64,000 bases of DNA, from assembly GCA_900550375.1 (NCBI GenBank), contig URRP01000001.1, positions 40,860 through 104,859 on the forward strand, given 5' to 3'. This document shows, one piece after another, positions 52,138-61,327 of this stretch; position 1 is the stretch's first letter, and the number at the start of each line of letters is the position of its first letter. Position numbers and translations under genes: made by a program. Origin of the DNA: an uncultured Alistipes sp. (GTDB lineage Bacteria; Bacteroidota; Bacteroidia; Bacteroidales; Rikenellaceae). The notes beneath the pieces were generated by a model that was given only the letters and a program-made list of their open reading frames with translations, did no database searches and was not told the DNA's origin.

Positions 52138-52296
52138 TTACTCCCACCAGCCCGTTTCGTCGGTCTTATCCACCAAATCGATCCCGTCGACCGTATTCGC
52201 ACCGGTCACAGTATCGACTTCCGAGGCTGCAAAATCCCGTTCCACAACCACAGGGACAAGTTCGGCCTGTGGACTCGAATAAATAGATTTCTGCAT
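52138..52296 (-). CDS. Small peptide preceding a fimbrillin lipoprotein (52 aa)
   Basis: MQKSIYSSPQAELVPVVVER, DFAASEVDTVTGANTVDGID, LVDKTDETGWWE. It shares Y-x2-P-x2-E-x6-E-x2-F-A-A-[ST] with the two other peptides and an Asp/Thr-rich tail ending in aromatic and acidic residues. No signal peptide or membrane segment. A longer frame starting at 52,527 is rejected: the extension runs into a dispersed repeat. Confidence 0.83.
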   Translation of the reverse strand: MQKSIYSSPQAELVPVVVERDFAASEVDTVTGANTVDGIDLVDKTDETGWWE

Positions 52297-52482
52297 CGTT
52301 GCTACTTTTTCAACACTTCGGTGAATTCCTGCCAAAATCGGGCCACAAAAGGCCGTCGGATTCCGGTCGGCACTTACCGCGCACCGCAACAGCCGCAAAC
52401 CCGCCCCAAAGGGAGTTCTTTTCCGAGCAGCAGCGCCGGTCCGTGTGATTTTTTCGGATATAATCGCTATCTTTAATTTCGT

Positions 52483-52677
52483 TTTAGATACTCCGCCTCG
52501 GCATAATAGAAAACGGTAGATGCTCACGCTCGCCTTGCGGCTCGCTCAGCATGACAATTGACATTTGCTTTTGCGAGCGGCTTGCACGCTTTGCGGGATT
52601 TCATCCCGCGTAGATAGGCGGCGCCTCGGCAAAATGCAAACAAGTTTGCTTTTGCGCTCGGCTTGCACTATCTTTGG
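52483..52677 (+). repeat. Two copies of the promoter-bearing repeat, one interrupted
   Basis: Copy B (52,611-52,677) is intact: GCCTCGGCAAAATGCAAAC, GTTTGCTTTTGCGCTCGGC, then TATCTTTGGC. Copy A starts TTTAGATACTCCGCCTCGG (52,483-52,501), is broken by about 60 bases that end in a CTCAGCATGACAA-type MITE remnant, and resumes at 52,564 with TTTGCTTTTGCGAGCGGCTT and a decayed -7 box. Confidence 0.78.
52645..52676 (+). promoter_or_regulatory. Repeat-borne promoter of the M49 peptidase gene
   Basis: TTTG (52,645-52,648), 20 bases, TATCTTTG (52,669-52,676), ending 24 bases before the ATG. Both boxes are part of the repeat. Confidence 0.85.
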
Positions 52678-52700
52678 CATCAAATTCAATCCGAACGCAA

Positions 52701-54725
52701 ATGAAAACGCTCACTTTTATTTCGCTTATGACAATTTCCGTTGCATCCTTGGGTTCGTGCACGAACCCTGCGGCCTCCGACGCGCAGCAGCCGTGGATCG
52801 TCGACCGTTTCGACGACATCAAGGTCATCCGCTACGAAGTGCCCGGATTCGAACGGCTTCCGCTCGAACAGAAAGAGTTGATCTACTACCTCGCCGAGGC
52901 GGCCAAATGCGGCCGGGATATTCTCTTCGACCAGAACTGCGCCGCCAACCTGCCGATCCGCCGCACGCTCGAAACGCTCTACCTTAATTATAAGGGCGAT
53001 TGCACGGCCGAGGAGTGGAAAGCGCTCGAAAAATACCTCAAGAAGGTATGGTTCGCCAACGGCATCCACCACCACTATTCCAACGACAAATTCCACCCCG
53101 AATTCTCGGAGACCTTCCTGCGCGAAGCAGCCGCATCGGTGGGCATGGATCGCTTTCCGACGGATTTCGATTTTCTCTGCAAGGTCATCTTCGACCCCGC
53201 GCTCTACCCCACGCGGCTCAATCAGGCTGCCGGCGCCGATATGCTCTGGACCTCGGCCAGCAACTATTACAGCAACGTGCGCCAGCATGAGGCCGAGCAG
53301 TTCTATGCCGCAATGGCCGCAGCCGACGCGGGCAATCCCTGTCCCGTCTCCTTCGGTCTGAATTCACAGCTGGTCAAGGAGGAGAAAACCGGCCGGATGT
53401 ACGAACGCACTTGGAAGATCGGCGGTATGTACTCGCCCGCCATCGAGCGGATCGTCTACTGGCTCGAAAAGGCGCACGACGCGGCGGCAGAACCGCAGAA
53501 GCAGACCCTCGCCGCGCTCGTCGACTACTACCGCACGGGCGATCTGAAACAGTTCGACCGCTACAACATCCTCTGGCTTCAAGACACGGTGTCGAACGTC
53601 GACTTCGTCAACGGCTTCATCGAGACCTACGGCGACCCGCTGGGATACAAGGCGTCGTGGGAGGCCAACGTCAACTTCATCGACTCGGCCGCCTGCCGCC
53701 GCACGCAGATCATCTCCGAAAACGCGCAGTGGTTCGAGGACCATTCGCCCGTCGACCCCGCCTACAAGAAGAAGGTCGTCAAAGGCGTCTCGGCCAAAGT
53801 CATCACCGTGGCGATGCTCGGCGGCGACTGCTTCCCCGCCACGCCGATCGGCATCAACCTGCCCAATGCCGACTGGATCCGCAAGGAACATGGTTCGAAA
53901 TCGGTCACGATCGACAACATCACCTACGCCTACGACCGTGCGGCGCACGGCAACGGCTTCGAGGAGGAGTTCATGCTGCGCGAAGAGGATCGCGCGCGCA
54001 TCGACCGCTACGGCAAGATCGGCGACGACCTGCACACCGACCTGCACGAATGTCTCGGCCACGGTTCGGGTCAGCTGGCTCCGGGCGTGAAGGGCGACGA
54101 GCTGAAAAGTTACGGATCGACGCTCGAAGAGACGCGCGCCGACCTGTTCGGTCTCTACTATCTGGGCGACCCGAAACTCGTCGAGCTGGGACTCGTCCCC
54201 TCGTTCGACGTGGCCAAGGCGCAATACGCCTCCTACATTCTCAACGGCATGATGACGCAGCTCGCCCGCATCCAACCGAGCAAGAACGTCGAAGAGTCGC
54301 ACATGCGCAACCGCAAGCTGATCGCCGAGTGGTGCTACGAGCAGGGCAAGGCCGACAACGTGATCGAGCGGCGCACCGAGAACGGCAAGACATATATCGT
54401 AGTCAACGATTTCGACAAGCTGCGCGAGCTGTTCGGACGGATGCTGCGCGAAATCCAGCGCATCAAATCCGAAGGCGACTATGAAACGGGCAAGGCGCTC
54501 GTTGAGCGGTACGCCGTCCAAGTCGACCCCGAACTGCACCGCGAAGTGCTCAGCCGTTACGAAGCGCTGCACATCGAGCCTTACGGCGGATTCGTCAATC
54601 CCGAATACGAGCTGGTGGAGCGTGACGGCAAGATCGTCGACGTGAAGATCGCCTATCCGGCCGATTACGTCGATCAGATGCTCGGATACTCCAAGAACTA
54701 TTCGTTCCTGCCCGACCGCAACTGA
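52701..54725 (+). CDS. M49-family dipeptidyl peptidase III, lipoprotein
   Basis: 674 residues from MKTLTFISLMTISVASLGSC (Cys 20); an upstream ATG (52,674) overlaps the -7 box and is rejected. The zinc site is HECLGH (H449-H454), the variant seen in Bacteroides DPP III, with the second motif EETRAD (476-481). It removes dipeptides from the N-terminus of peptides. The lipoprotein signal places it outside the cytoplasm, unlike eukaryotic enzymes. Confidence 0.93.
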   Translation: MKTLTFISLMTISVASLGSCTNPAASDAQQPWIVDRFDDIKVIRYEVPGFERLPLEQKELIYYLAEAAKCGRDILFDQNCAANLPIRRTLETLYLNYKGDCTAEEWKALEKYLKKVWFANGIHHHYSNDKFHPEFSETFLREAAASVGMDRFPTDFDFLCKVIFDPALYPTRLNQAAGADMLWTSASNYYSNVRQHEAEQFYAAMAAADAGNPCPVSFGLNSQLVKEEKTGRMYERTWKIGGMYSPAIERIVYWLEKAHDAAAEPQKQTLAALVDYYRTGDLKQFDRYNILWLQDTVSNVDFVNGFIETYGDPLGYKASWEANVNFIDSAACRRTQIISENAQWFEDHSPVDPAYKKKVVKGVSAKVITVAMLGGDCFPATPIGINLPNADWIRKEHGSKSVTIDNITYAYDRAAHGNGFEEEFMLREEDRARIDRYGKIGDDLHTDLHECLGHGSGQLAPGVKGDELKSYGSTLEETRADLFGLYYLGDPKLVELGLVPSFDVAKAQYASYILNGMMTQLARIQPSKNVEESHMRNRKLIAEWCYEQGKADNVIERRTENGKTYIVVNDFDKLRELFGRMLREIQRIKSEGDYETGKALVERYAVQVDPELHREVLSRYEALHIEPYGGFVNPEYELVERDGKIVDVKIAYPADYVDQMLGYSKNYSFLPDRN

Positions 54726-55122
54726 CGCGGCCGCTCGGACGACGCGAATCGGGCGGAGCCTTTCGCCCGATTGCGTCTCACCCCCGCCTCAGGAATTCCG
54801 CACCGGATTTACGGGGAGGACCGCACGGCCGCATCTGTGGTGGCGCCGGAGCAGCGAGGCAAGGAAGCATTGCATGACGAACAAGAAAAAACGGTAAAAC
54901 AATTCGACCGGATTTCAATACGGTTCGTCCGCCGGCACGAACGACAACGTCGCGGCACAACGACCCTGCGAACCGCTGCCGAAGCGTTTCTGCCCACGGA
55001 ATCGGCGCCGCCGGTGGCTTCCGAGTCCTGCCCGCGGCGGTCGCACGGAAGCGTAACATTCAGAACGGAACGGTATTTGAACAGGAGCCGGACGATAGCA
55101 ACTCTTAAAAATTTTCAGGACT
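54726..55122. other. Intergenic region, no gene recognised
   Basis: 397 bases. A hairpin AATCGGGCG / CGCCCGATT (54,747-54,772) without a T-run follows the peptidase stop. Nothing else with coding or structural character is evident; short frames have no homologue I recognise. A promoter for the next pair is not clear. Confidence 0.6.
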
Positions 55123-55779
55123 ATGACCACAAAAAATCTACTCACGTCACTGCTCGTTCTGCTGGCCGTCGCTGTCGTTTCGTGCCAGAAAGAGACATCC
55201 ACCTCCGGGCTTCACGAGGATTATCTGGTCTACACGGATTACGACCAAAAGGCCGACTTTTCCGCCGTGGAGACCTACTACCTCCCCGACAGTATTCTGT
55301 TGATCGGCAACTCCGACAAGACCGAATACTGGAAAGACGCCGATGCTCAACAGATCATCGGAACCATCGCCGATCTGATGGAATCCCGCAACTTCGTCCG
55401 CACGGACGATAAAGAGGCCGCGGAGGCAGGTCTTCAACTCAGCTACGTCGAGCGCGTGACCTATTTCGTCGGCTACGACTACCCCTACTGGTGGTGGTAC
55501 TACCCCTATTACTGGGCTCCCGGCTACTGGGGCGACTGGCTCGGCTGGCACTATCCCTATCAGGTTTATTACGGCTACACGGCCGGTTCGATGCTCATCG
55601 AGATGGTCGATCTGACGGCCGATCAGGAGAGCAACCGCAAACTGCCCGTTATTTGGGACAGCTTCATCGGCGGACTGCTTACCTCGTCGCACGAGGTCAA
55701 CATGCAGCGCACGCTGGATGCCGTGAATCAGGCGTTCATGCAATCGCCCTATCTGGAAACCAATTCCGTCAACCGTTAA
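55123..55779 (+). CDS. DUF4136 domain-containing lipoprotein
   Basis: 218 residues; the lipobox is VVSC (Cys 21). The N-terminal segment YTDYDQKADFSAVETYYLPD and the C-terminal LTSSHEVNMQRTLDAVNQAF fit DUF4136. The middle (about 116-150) is an extraordinary Tyr/Trp/Pro/Gly-rich run, e.g. YPYWWWYYPYYW. Probably on the inner face of the outer membrane; function unknown. Followed at 12 bases by a beta-barrel gene. Confidence 0.85.
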   Translation: MTTKNLLTSLLVLLAVAVVSCQKETSTSGLHEDYLVYTDYDQKADFSAVETYYLPDSILLIGNSDKTEYWKDADAQQIIGTIADLMESRNFVRTDDKEAAEAGLQLSYVERVTYFVGYDYPYWWWYYPYYWAPGYWGDWLGWHYPYQVYYGYTAGSMLIEMVDLTADQESNRKLPVIWDSFIGGLLTSSHEVNMQRTLDAVNQAFMQSPYLETNSVNR

Positions 55780-55791
55780 TCATTCATCGCT

Positions 55792-56424
55792 ATGAAAACA
55801 CTTCATATATTCAGTCGTAAAGCGTTGTTGCTCGCCGTCGCATTGGTTACCTTCGCGCTGCCGGGACGAGCGCAGCTCATCCAGAACACCTATCTCAACG
55901 TCGATTGGCAAGTAACCGTTCCGCTGGGAGAGGCCTTTGCCGACAAGGCATCGGGTTGGGGTATGAACTTCGAAGGCGGTTACTTCGTAACGCCCGAAAT
56001 CACCATCGGCGCCTTCATCTCCTATCAGACCAACATCGAGTCGATCGACCGTCAAACCCTGCAATTGGGAGACGGAGCCGCCATGACGACGGCACAGAAA
56101 CACACCCTTTTCGAACTGCCGTTCGGTGTCGTGGGAAGATATAATTTCCTCAAGGGAAGCATCTTCCAGCCCTATGCCGGCCTGCGTATCGGTGCCGACT
56201 ATGCCGAAATGTCCTCCTATTACTACACGGTTCAACAATATCAGGACACATGGGGCGTCTACCTCTCGCCCGAGATCGGCGTGAGCATCTTCCCCTCGCC
56301 GTCGCAGCGGTTCGGCTTCCACGTAGCGCTCTTTTACAGCTACGCCAGCAACAACGACGACCTGCTGGTCTACACGATGAACAACATCAATCGCTTCGGC
56401 CTGCGCGTCGGTATCTCGTTCTAA
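55792..56424 (+). CDS. Small outer membrane beta-barrel protein
   Basis: 210 residues with a signal peptide (about 1-24) and about eight amphipathic strands ending FGLRVGISF, with the terminal aromatic typical of BAM substrates. The OmpA/OmpX-like barrel fold is inferred. It is co-transcribed with the DUF4136 lipoprotein and likely shares a role in the outer membrane. Confidence 0.83.
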   Translation: MKTLHIFSRKALLLAVALVTFALPGRAQLIQNTYLNVDWQVTVPLGEAFADKASGWGMNFEGGYFVTPEITIGAFISYQTNIESIDRQTLQLGDGAAMTTAQKHTLFELPFGVVGRYNFLKGSIFQPYAGLRIGADYAEMSSYYYTVQQYQDTWGVYLSPEIGVSIFPSPSQRFGFHVALFYSYASNNDDLLVYTMNNINRFGLRVGISF

Positions 56425-56440
56425 GCGCTCCCTGCGAATA

Positions 56441-56476
56441 AAAACGGCTGCTCCTGTTTCCAAGAGCAGCCGTTTT
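56441..56476. terminator. Bidirectional terminator between the beta-barrel gene and the glycerophosphodiesterase gene
   Basis: Perfect 13 bp arms AAAACGGCTGCTC / GAGCAGCCGTTTT with a 10-base loop; A and T runs on either side serve both convergent genes. Confidence 0.9.
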
Positions 56477-56494
56477 CTTTGACGGTAGATCGGG

Positions 56495-57535
56495 CTATTT
56501 CCTGCGGCCTTTCTTCGTCTTGCCGGCCTTGAACGCACGATTGCCCTCGATGGCACGATCCTGCAAGGCGTGAATCTCGGCACGCGAACGGGGCAGGTCG
56601 ACGAACTCCGACGGGTAGTCGGTCTCGATCAGATCGGGTTCCGACACCAGATCGCGCAGGTAGCAGACCCTCCGGTCGCGCGGATTCTTCACCTTGTCCG
56701 AAGAACCCGTGATCGAAGTCATCGTCGAGACGCCGCGGGCGTGCAGCAGGTCGTAGACCTCCTGCTGTTCGGGATCGACCGAAAGCCGGATATAGGCCAT
56801 GATGTAGTCCCACGGAATCGGGCAGGCATCGTAGGCGTCGAACATCTCGCGCGAGCTGATCTCGCAGCAGAACATTACGTTGCGGATGCCGGCGTTCCAG
56901 TAGTACGTCGCTTCGTCCAACGAACGGACGCTGAGCATAATGTTGTGGTACATCGACCAGTCGCCGCCGGGGCGCAACTGACGGATATAATAGTCGAGAC
57001 TCGCCTTGCGCACCTCTTCGCTTACCCCCTTGGTGTTGATGTACTTGTTGTCGAAATTGAAGGCCACCTTGTCCTTGCCCCACTCCAGCATATCCTTCAG
57101 ACGGGGAATGCGGTAAGGAGTCAGCTTGCCGTCGCGGTCGACGAGCCGGAATCCCTGCAACTCTTCATAGGTGTAGTCGGCCACGCGTCCCTTGCCGTTG
57201 GTCGTGCGATCGATCGTCAGATCGTGCATCAGTACCATCACGCTGTCTTTTGTGAAGCTGAAATCGACCTCGAAGAAGGTCGGCATCATCGACAACGTAT
57301 GCTCGCACGATTCGATACAGTTTTCGGGATAGCCGGGCATCATGCCGCCGCGGTGGCCGCTCACGAGAATGTCCCGTTCGGGATCGTAAGCGAAATAGGC
57401 CTTGAGGTCTTCGAGGCTGTTGATCTGAACCGTGTGAAGCTTCTTCTGCGGCGTGGTATGTTCCTCGGCGACGGCGGTAAGGGTCGCCGCAGCCGCGAAC
57501 GCCAGCGCAGCCATTTTAACGAAAGGTCTCTTCAT
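56495..57535 (-). CDS. Exported glycerophosphodiester phosphodiesterase family protein
   Basis: 346 residues with a signal peptide (about 1-23). The GDPD motifs are present: SGHRGGMMPGYPENCIES (His and Glu ligands, about 60-77), FEVDFSFTKDSVMVLMHD (about 93-110; Asp and His), and a distal region AFNFDNKY. It hydrolyses glycerophosphodiesters to glycerol-3-phosphate and an alcohol. Last gene of the mannitol operon, 13 bases after mtlD; the metabolic link is unclear. Confidence 0.88.
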   Translation of the reverse strand: MKRPFVKMAALAFAAAATLTAVAEEHTTPQKKLHTVQINSLEDLKAYFAYDPERDILVSGHRGGMMPGYPENCIESCEHTLSMMPTFFEVDFSFTKDSVMVLMHDLTIDRTTNGKGRVADYTYEELQGFRLVDRDGKLTPYRIPRLKDMLEWGKDKVAFNFDNKYINTKGVSEEVRKASLDYYIRQLRPGGDWSMYHNIMLSVRSLDEATYYWNAGIRNVMFCCEISSREMFDAYDACPIPWDYIMAYIRLSVDPEQQEVYDLLHARGVSTMTSITGSSDKVKNPRDRRVCYLRDLVSEPDLIETDYPSEFVDLPRSRAEIHALQDRAIEGNRAFKAGKTKKGRRK

Positions 57536-57548
57536 AGCGGTCGCGGGA

Positions 57549-58706
57549 TTAGCGGATTTGTTTTTCGACCTCGGCGGTAGCGGCGGCGATCTCCTCGATG
57601 ACGGGATCGTTCGCAGGGATCGACGCGATCTCCGACACGGCCTGACGCAGCCCTTTGGCGGCGATCAGCTCCTGCATCTTGACGCTCTGCGGATCTTCGG
57701 GGTTGTTGTAATGCAGCGCAGCACCGATACCCAGCAGCAGTTTGTCATGAGGCAGGCCGTACTCGCGGGCCGTCATCATCGGTTTTACCAGACGGTCGGT
57801 CGACGAGAGTTTGCGAAGCGGCTCGCGGCCCACGCGCGTCACGTCGTCCTTCAGATAGGGATTCTTGAAACGGCCGATGATCTTGTCGATATACTTGAAA
57901 TGGGCGTCGCGGTCGAAACCGAACTTTTCGACCAGCGCCTGCCCGCTCTGCTGCATCGCCTCCTTGACAATGGCGAAGATCGCGGGATCGGCGATGCTCT
58001 CGTCGATCGTAGCGAGTCCCTTCATCCGGCCCAGATAGGCCGTAATGGCATGACCCGTGTTGAGTGTGAAGAGCTTACGCTCGATATAGGCCAGCAGGTT
58101 GTCCGCCAGATTCATCCCCTCGATGTGCGGCGCACCCCCCACGAAAGACTTCTGCTCGACGTTCCACTCGTAGAAGTTCTCCACCACCACGTCGATCGGA
58201 TTCTCGCTGTGCACGGGAGGCACGATGCGGTCGACCGAACAGTCGGCGAACCCGACATGCGCGTCGCACCATGCGGCCTCCTCGGCCGAGAGGTGTTTGT
58301 AGACCTCCTCCTTCAGCTGCGAAGTGGCACGGATGCCGTTTTCGCAGGCAACGATATTCAGCGGCTCCTCGACACCGGCAGCACGCCGTGCGGCGATTCC
58401 CTTGGCAATGGCCGGCGCGATGAAGGGCAGGATGCGCAGTCCGACGGCCGTGGTAATGATCTCGGCACGCACGATCTCGTCGACGATGCCCTCGCCGCCC
58501 GAGTTGACACCCGAAATATTGCTGATCCGCACGTCACGGCTCTCCACGTCCATGATATGCACGGTATAGGCGCCGTCCTTGTTGATACGGTCGATGACCT
58601 CCATGTTCACATCGGCGAAAACTACATGGTATCCCGCTTCGGAGAGTACCGCACCGATGAATCCGCGGCCGATATTGCCCGCGCCGAATTGAATTGCTCT
58701 TTTCAT
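57549..58706 (-). CDS. mtlD: Mannitol-1-phosphate 5-dehydrogenase
   Basis: 385 residues, close to the E. coli enzyme. The NAD site IQFGAGNIGRGFIG (5-18), the acid FADVN, and the catalytic lysine region of the long-chain polyol dehydrogenases (KLFTLNTGHAITAYLG, about 212-227) are present. It oxidises mannitol-1-phosphate to fructose-6-phosphate, directly after the PTS genes that make the substrate. Confidence 0.95.
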   Translation of the reverse strand: MKRAIQFGAGNIGRGFIGAVLSEAGYHVVFADVNMEVIDRINKDGAYTVHIMDVESRDVRISNISGVNSGGEGIVDEIVRAEIITTAVGLRILPFIAPAIAKGIAARRAAGVEEPLNIVACENGIRATSQLKEEVYKHLSAEEAAWCDAHVGFADCSVDRIVPPVHSENPIDVVVENFYEWNVEQKSFVGGAPHIEGMNLADNLLAYIERKLFTLNTGHAITAYLGRMKGLATIDESIADPAIFAIVKEAMQQSGQALVEKFGFDRDAHFKYIDKIIGRFKNPYLKDDVTRVGREPLRKLSSTDRLVKPMMTAREYGLPHDKLLLGIGAALHYNNPEDPQSVKMQELIAAKGLRQAVSEIASIPANDPVIEEIAAATAEVEKQIR

Positions 58707-58739
58707 ATGTTTTGTAAAAGATTGATTGATGTTTTTCGT

Positions 58740-59588
58740 TTAGAACTGCTCCAGCCAGTCGAGCACATAACGCTGCCACTGCTCGATATACTTGAACTCG
58801 GGTTTGATACCCCAGCCGTGATCGCCCGTCGGGAAGACATGCATCGACGCCTTCACGCCGTTGCGTTTGAGCGCTTCGTAGAAGAGCAGGCTGTTGACCG
58901 GCGGCACGATCCGGTCGTCGTCGCTCAGCAGCAGCAGCGTCGGAGGCGTCAGCGCCGACACGCGCTTTTCGAGCGAATAGTTGCGCGCCTTCTCTATCGA
59001 ATAGTCTTTTCCCAAAAGATATTTGAACGAATTTTTATGCAACTTGCCCTCCTCGGCCGTGATGACCGGATAGAAGAGCACCATGAAGGCGGGCTTCTCG
59101 TCCGAGATCGTTCCGGTGCTGGCGGCCAGATGACCGCCCGCCGACGAGCCGACGATACCGACCCGCGAAGCGTCGTAGCCCCACGCGGCGGCATGTTCGC
59201 GCAGGATGCGCAGGGCCTGCTCGGCATCGTTGCGCGGCACCTCGCAATGGCCATTGGGCATACGGTACTTCAGCACGGCGGCCGTCGTGCCGTGGTCAGC
59301 CAGCCAGCGCGCCATATCGTGCCCCTCGTACCCGATGGCCAGATTGTGATAGCCGCCGCCCGGGCAGACCACGACGGCCCGTCCGCTCGGCTCCTTGGCT
59401 TTGTAGACGAAGAGTTCGGCGACATTGTTGTTCGCCACGAAGACCTCCCTCTCGATGACGGTCGGCCCGAACAGGCCGCTCGACGTCGGAGCGGAGGCGT
59501 TGTCCCAGATGACGATGTGTTCATCCTGTGCCGAAGCTCCCAGAACGGTCGCAGCGCAGCAGAGACAAGTTAAAAAGAGGTTTTTCAT
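58740..59588 (-). CDS. Exported alpha/beta hydrolase (acetyl-esterase-like)
   Basis: 282 residues with a signal peptide (about 1-20). The oxyanion motif CPGGGY, the nucleophile in GSSAGGH, the Asp in LSDDDRIVPP and the His in TGDHGWG form a complete catalytic set of the BD-FAE/acetylxylan-esterase-type hydrolases. It may release acyl groups from a glycan or an acylated sugar alcohol. It lies between ptsI and mtlD in the operon. Confidence 0.87.
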   Translation of the reverse strand: MKNLFLTCLCCAATVLGASAQDEHIVIWDNASAPTSSGLFGPTVIEREVFVANNNVAELFVYKAKEPSGRAVVVCPGGGYHNLAIGYEGHDMARWLADHGTTAAVLKYRMPNGHCEVPRNDAEQALRILREHAAAWGYDASRVGIVGSSAGGHLAASTGTISDEKPAFMVLFYPVITAEEGKLHKNSFKYLLGKDYSIEKARNYSLEKRVSALTPPTLLLLSDDDRIVPPVNSLLFYEALKRNGVKASMHVFPTGDHGWGIKPEFKYIEQWQRYVLDWLEQF

Positions 59589-59630
59589 AATAGGATTGTT
59601 TGGATAAGTAAGGGCTTTTGGAATTTTCCG

Positions 59631-61319
59631 TCACCGAGGGTCGATCAGCGCGTGTACCTCCTCTGCCGTAGCCGCTTCGACGGCGCTGCGGGCCGTTGCG
59701 CCCGCCTTCGGAGTTTCGAGTTCACGAATGCGCTCCTTGATGGCCGAAACGGCGGGCGGCGCGACGCTCAGTTCGTCGAGTCCCAGCCCGACGAGCAGCT
59801 CGACGTGGGCGGCGCATCCGGCGAATTCGCCGCAGATACCCACTTCGCAGCCGTGCCGATGAGCCGCATCTACCGTCAGCTTGATCGCCCGCATCACGGC
59901 CGGATGCAGCGTATCGTACATCGCCGCGATCCGCTGGTTGCCCCGATCGACGGCCAGCACATATTGAGTCAGATCGTTGGTTCCGATGCTGAAAAAATCG
60001 ACCTCGGCAGCCAGTTCGTCGGCCATGAGTACCGCCGCCGGCGTCTCGATCATCACCCCGACCGGAATCCGGTCGTCGAACGGCACCTTCTGCCAGCGCA
60101 ACTCCTCCTTACACTCCTCCAAGAGCGCCAGCGCTTCGCGCAGCTCCGTGAGCGACACGATCATCGGGAACATTACCCGCACGCCCCCTTCGGCACTCGC
60201 CCGCAGGATCGCCCGCAGCTGCGTGCGGAACATATCCCGCAATTCGAGACTCACGCGGATGGCGCGCCATCCGAGGAACGGGTTCTCCTCCTCGGGAAAT
60301 TTGTAGTACGGCAACGCCTTGTCGCCGCCGATATCGAGCGTGCGGATAATGAGCGGACGTCCGCCGCAGAACTTGGCCGCTTCGGTATAGGCCGCCGTCT
60401 GCGCCGCCTCGTCAGGAAAATCGTCCTGCCGCTGCATATAGAGAAACTCGCTGCGGAACAGTCCGATGCCGTCGGCACCGCCGCCGATCGCCCGCTCCAC
60501 CTCGACCACGCTGCCGGCATTGGCCAGTACGGCCACCGGTTGTCCGTCGCGCGTAACGGCCGGCTGCGAAGCCCGTGCATTCACCGATGCGGAACGCACC
60601 GCGGCCGTCTCCATACGGCGGCGATACTCCGCCGCCGCTTTCTCGTCGGGCGCGACGACCAGTTCGCCCGCTTCGCCGTCGAGCACGACGACCGCACCGT
60701 CGGTCAAAGAGTCGAAATCGTCACCCAATCCTACCACGGCGGGAAGGTGCATATTGCGTGCAAGAATGGCCAGATGGCTCGTCGCACTGCCGCGCCGCGT
60801 CACCACGCCGCGCACACGCGAAAAATCGATCAGCACCGTGTCCGACGGCGCCAGCTCGTCGGCGGCAAGGATGCTCCCCTCGGGAATTGCCGCGAAAGGA
60901 TTGGCTTCGGACGGCGCCAGCTGCCGCAAAATACGGCGGCAAACGTCGCGTACATCATCGGCCCGCGCCCGCAGGTAGTCATCGTCGATCTGCGCAAAGA
61001 GCGCCGCCAGCTCGTCGGAAGCCGCATGGACGGCATCGGCGGAGGTCATCCCCGCGGCGATCTTCTCCGTCACGTTCTGAGCGAGCATCGGGTCGGCCGC
61101 CAGTTCGAGATGCGCCGCAAAGATGTCGTTCGAGGTCGCTAACGTCTCCAACTCCTTTTCGGCAGCCGCCACCGCTTCGTCGAAACGCGTCTTTTCGGCG
61201 GGCCGCTCGCCGGACGGCACGACCCGCTCCGAAGGCTCATACCCTCCCGACCGGTAACGCCACATGCGTCCGATCGCCACAGCATCGGCCATGGCCTGTT
61301 TCACCTGCAAACGCAACAT
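59631..61319 (-). CDS. ptsI: PTS enzyme I (phosphoenolpyruvate-protein phosphotransferase)
   Basis: 562 residues. The phospho-accepting histidine is about H182 in RRGSATSHLAILARN. The PEP-binding barrel has FRSEFLYMQR, VMIETPAAVLMADELA, and FFSIGTNDLTQY. The C-terminal cysteine motif of EI (CGEFAG) is present. It transfers phosphate from PEP to HPr. It begins 8 bases after ptsH. Confidence 0.95.
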   Translation of the reverse strand: MLRLQVKQAMADAVAIGRMWRYRSGGYEPSERVVPSGERPAEKTRFDEAVAAAEKELETLATSNDIFAAHLELAADPMLAQNVTEKIAAGMTSADAVHAASDELAALFAQIDDDYLRARADDVRDVCRRILRQLAPSEANPFAAIPEGSILAADELAPSDTVLIDFSRVRGVVTRRGSATSHLAILARNMHLPAVVGLGDDFDSLTDGAVVVLDGEAGELVVAPDEKAAAEYRRRMETAAVRSASVNARASQPAVTRDGQPVAVLANAGSVVEVERAIGGGADGIGLFRSEFLYMQRQDDFPDEAAQTAAYTEAAKFCGGRPLIIRTLDIGGDKALPYYKFPEEENPFLGWRAIRVSLELRDMFRTQLRAILRASAEGGVRVMFPMIVSLTELREALALLEECKEELRWQKVPFDDRIPVGVMIETPAAVLMADELAAEVDFFSIGTNDLTQYVLAVDRGNQRIAAMYDTLHPAVMRAIKLTVDAAHRHGCEVGICGEFAGCAAHVELLVGLGLDELSVAPPAVSAIKERIRELETPKAGATARSAVEAATAEEVHALIDPR

Positions 61320-61327
61320 AGTCCCCG

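Larger units (their letters stand above)
52297..52700. other. Intergenic region, right half made of repeat elements
   Basis: 404 bases. The left part (52,297-52,480) shows nothing recognisable; no convincing promoter for the peptide gene is seen. The right part is the repeat at 52,483-52,677 with the promoter of the M49 gene. Confidence 0.7.

Noticed and set aside
54771..55412. 213-codon plus-strand frame before the DUF4136 gene
   Set aside because: It overlaps the lipoprotein gene in another frame and lacks any recognisable start or domain.
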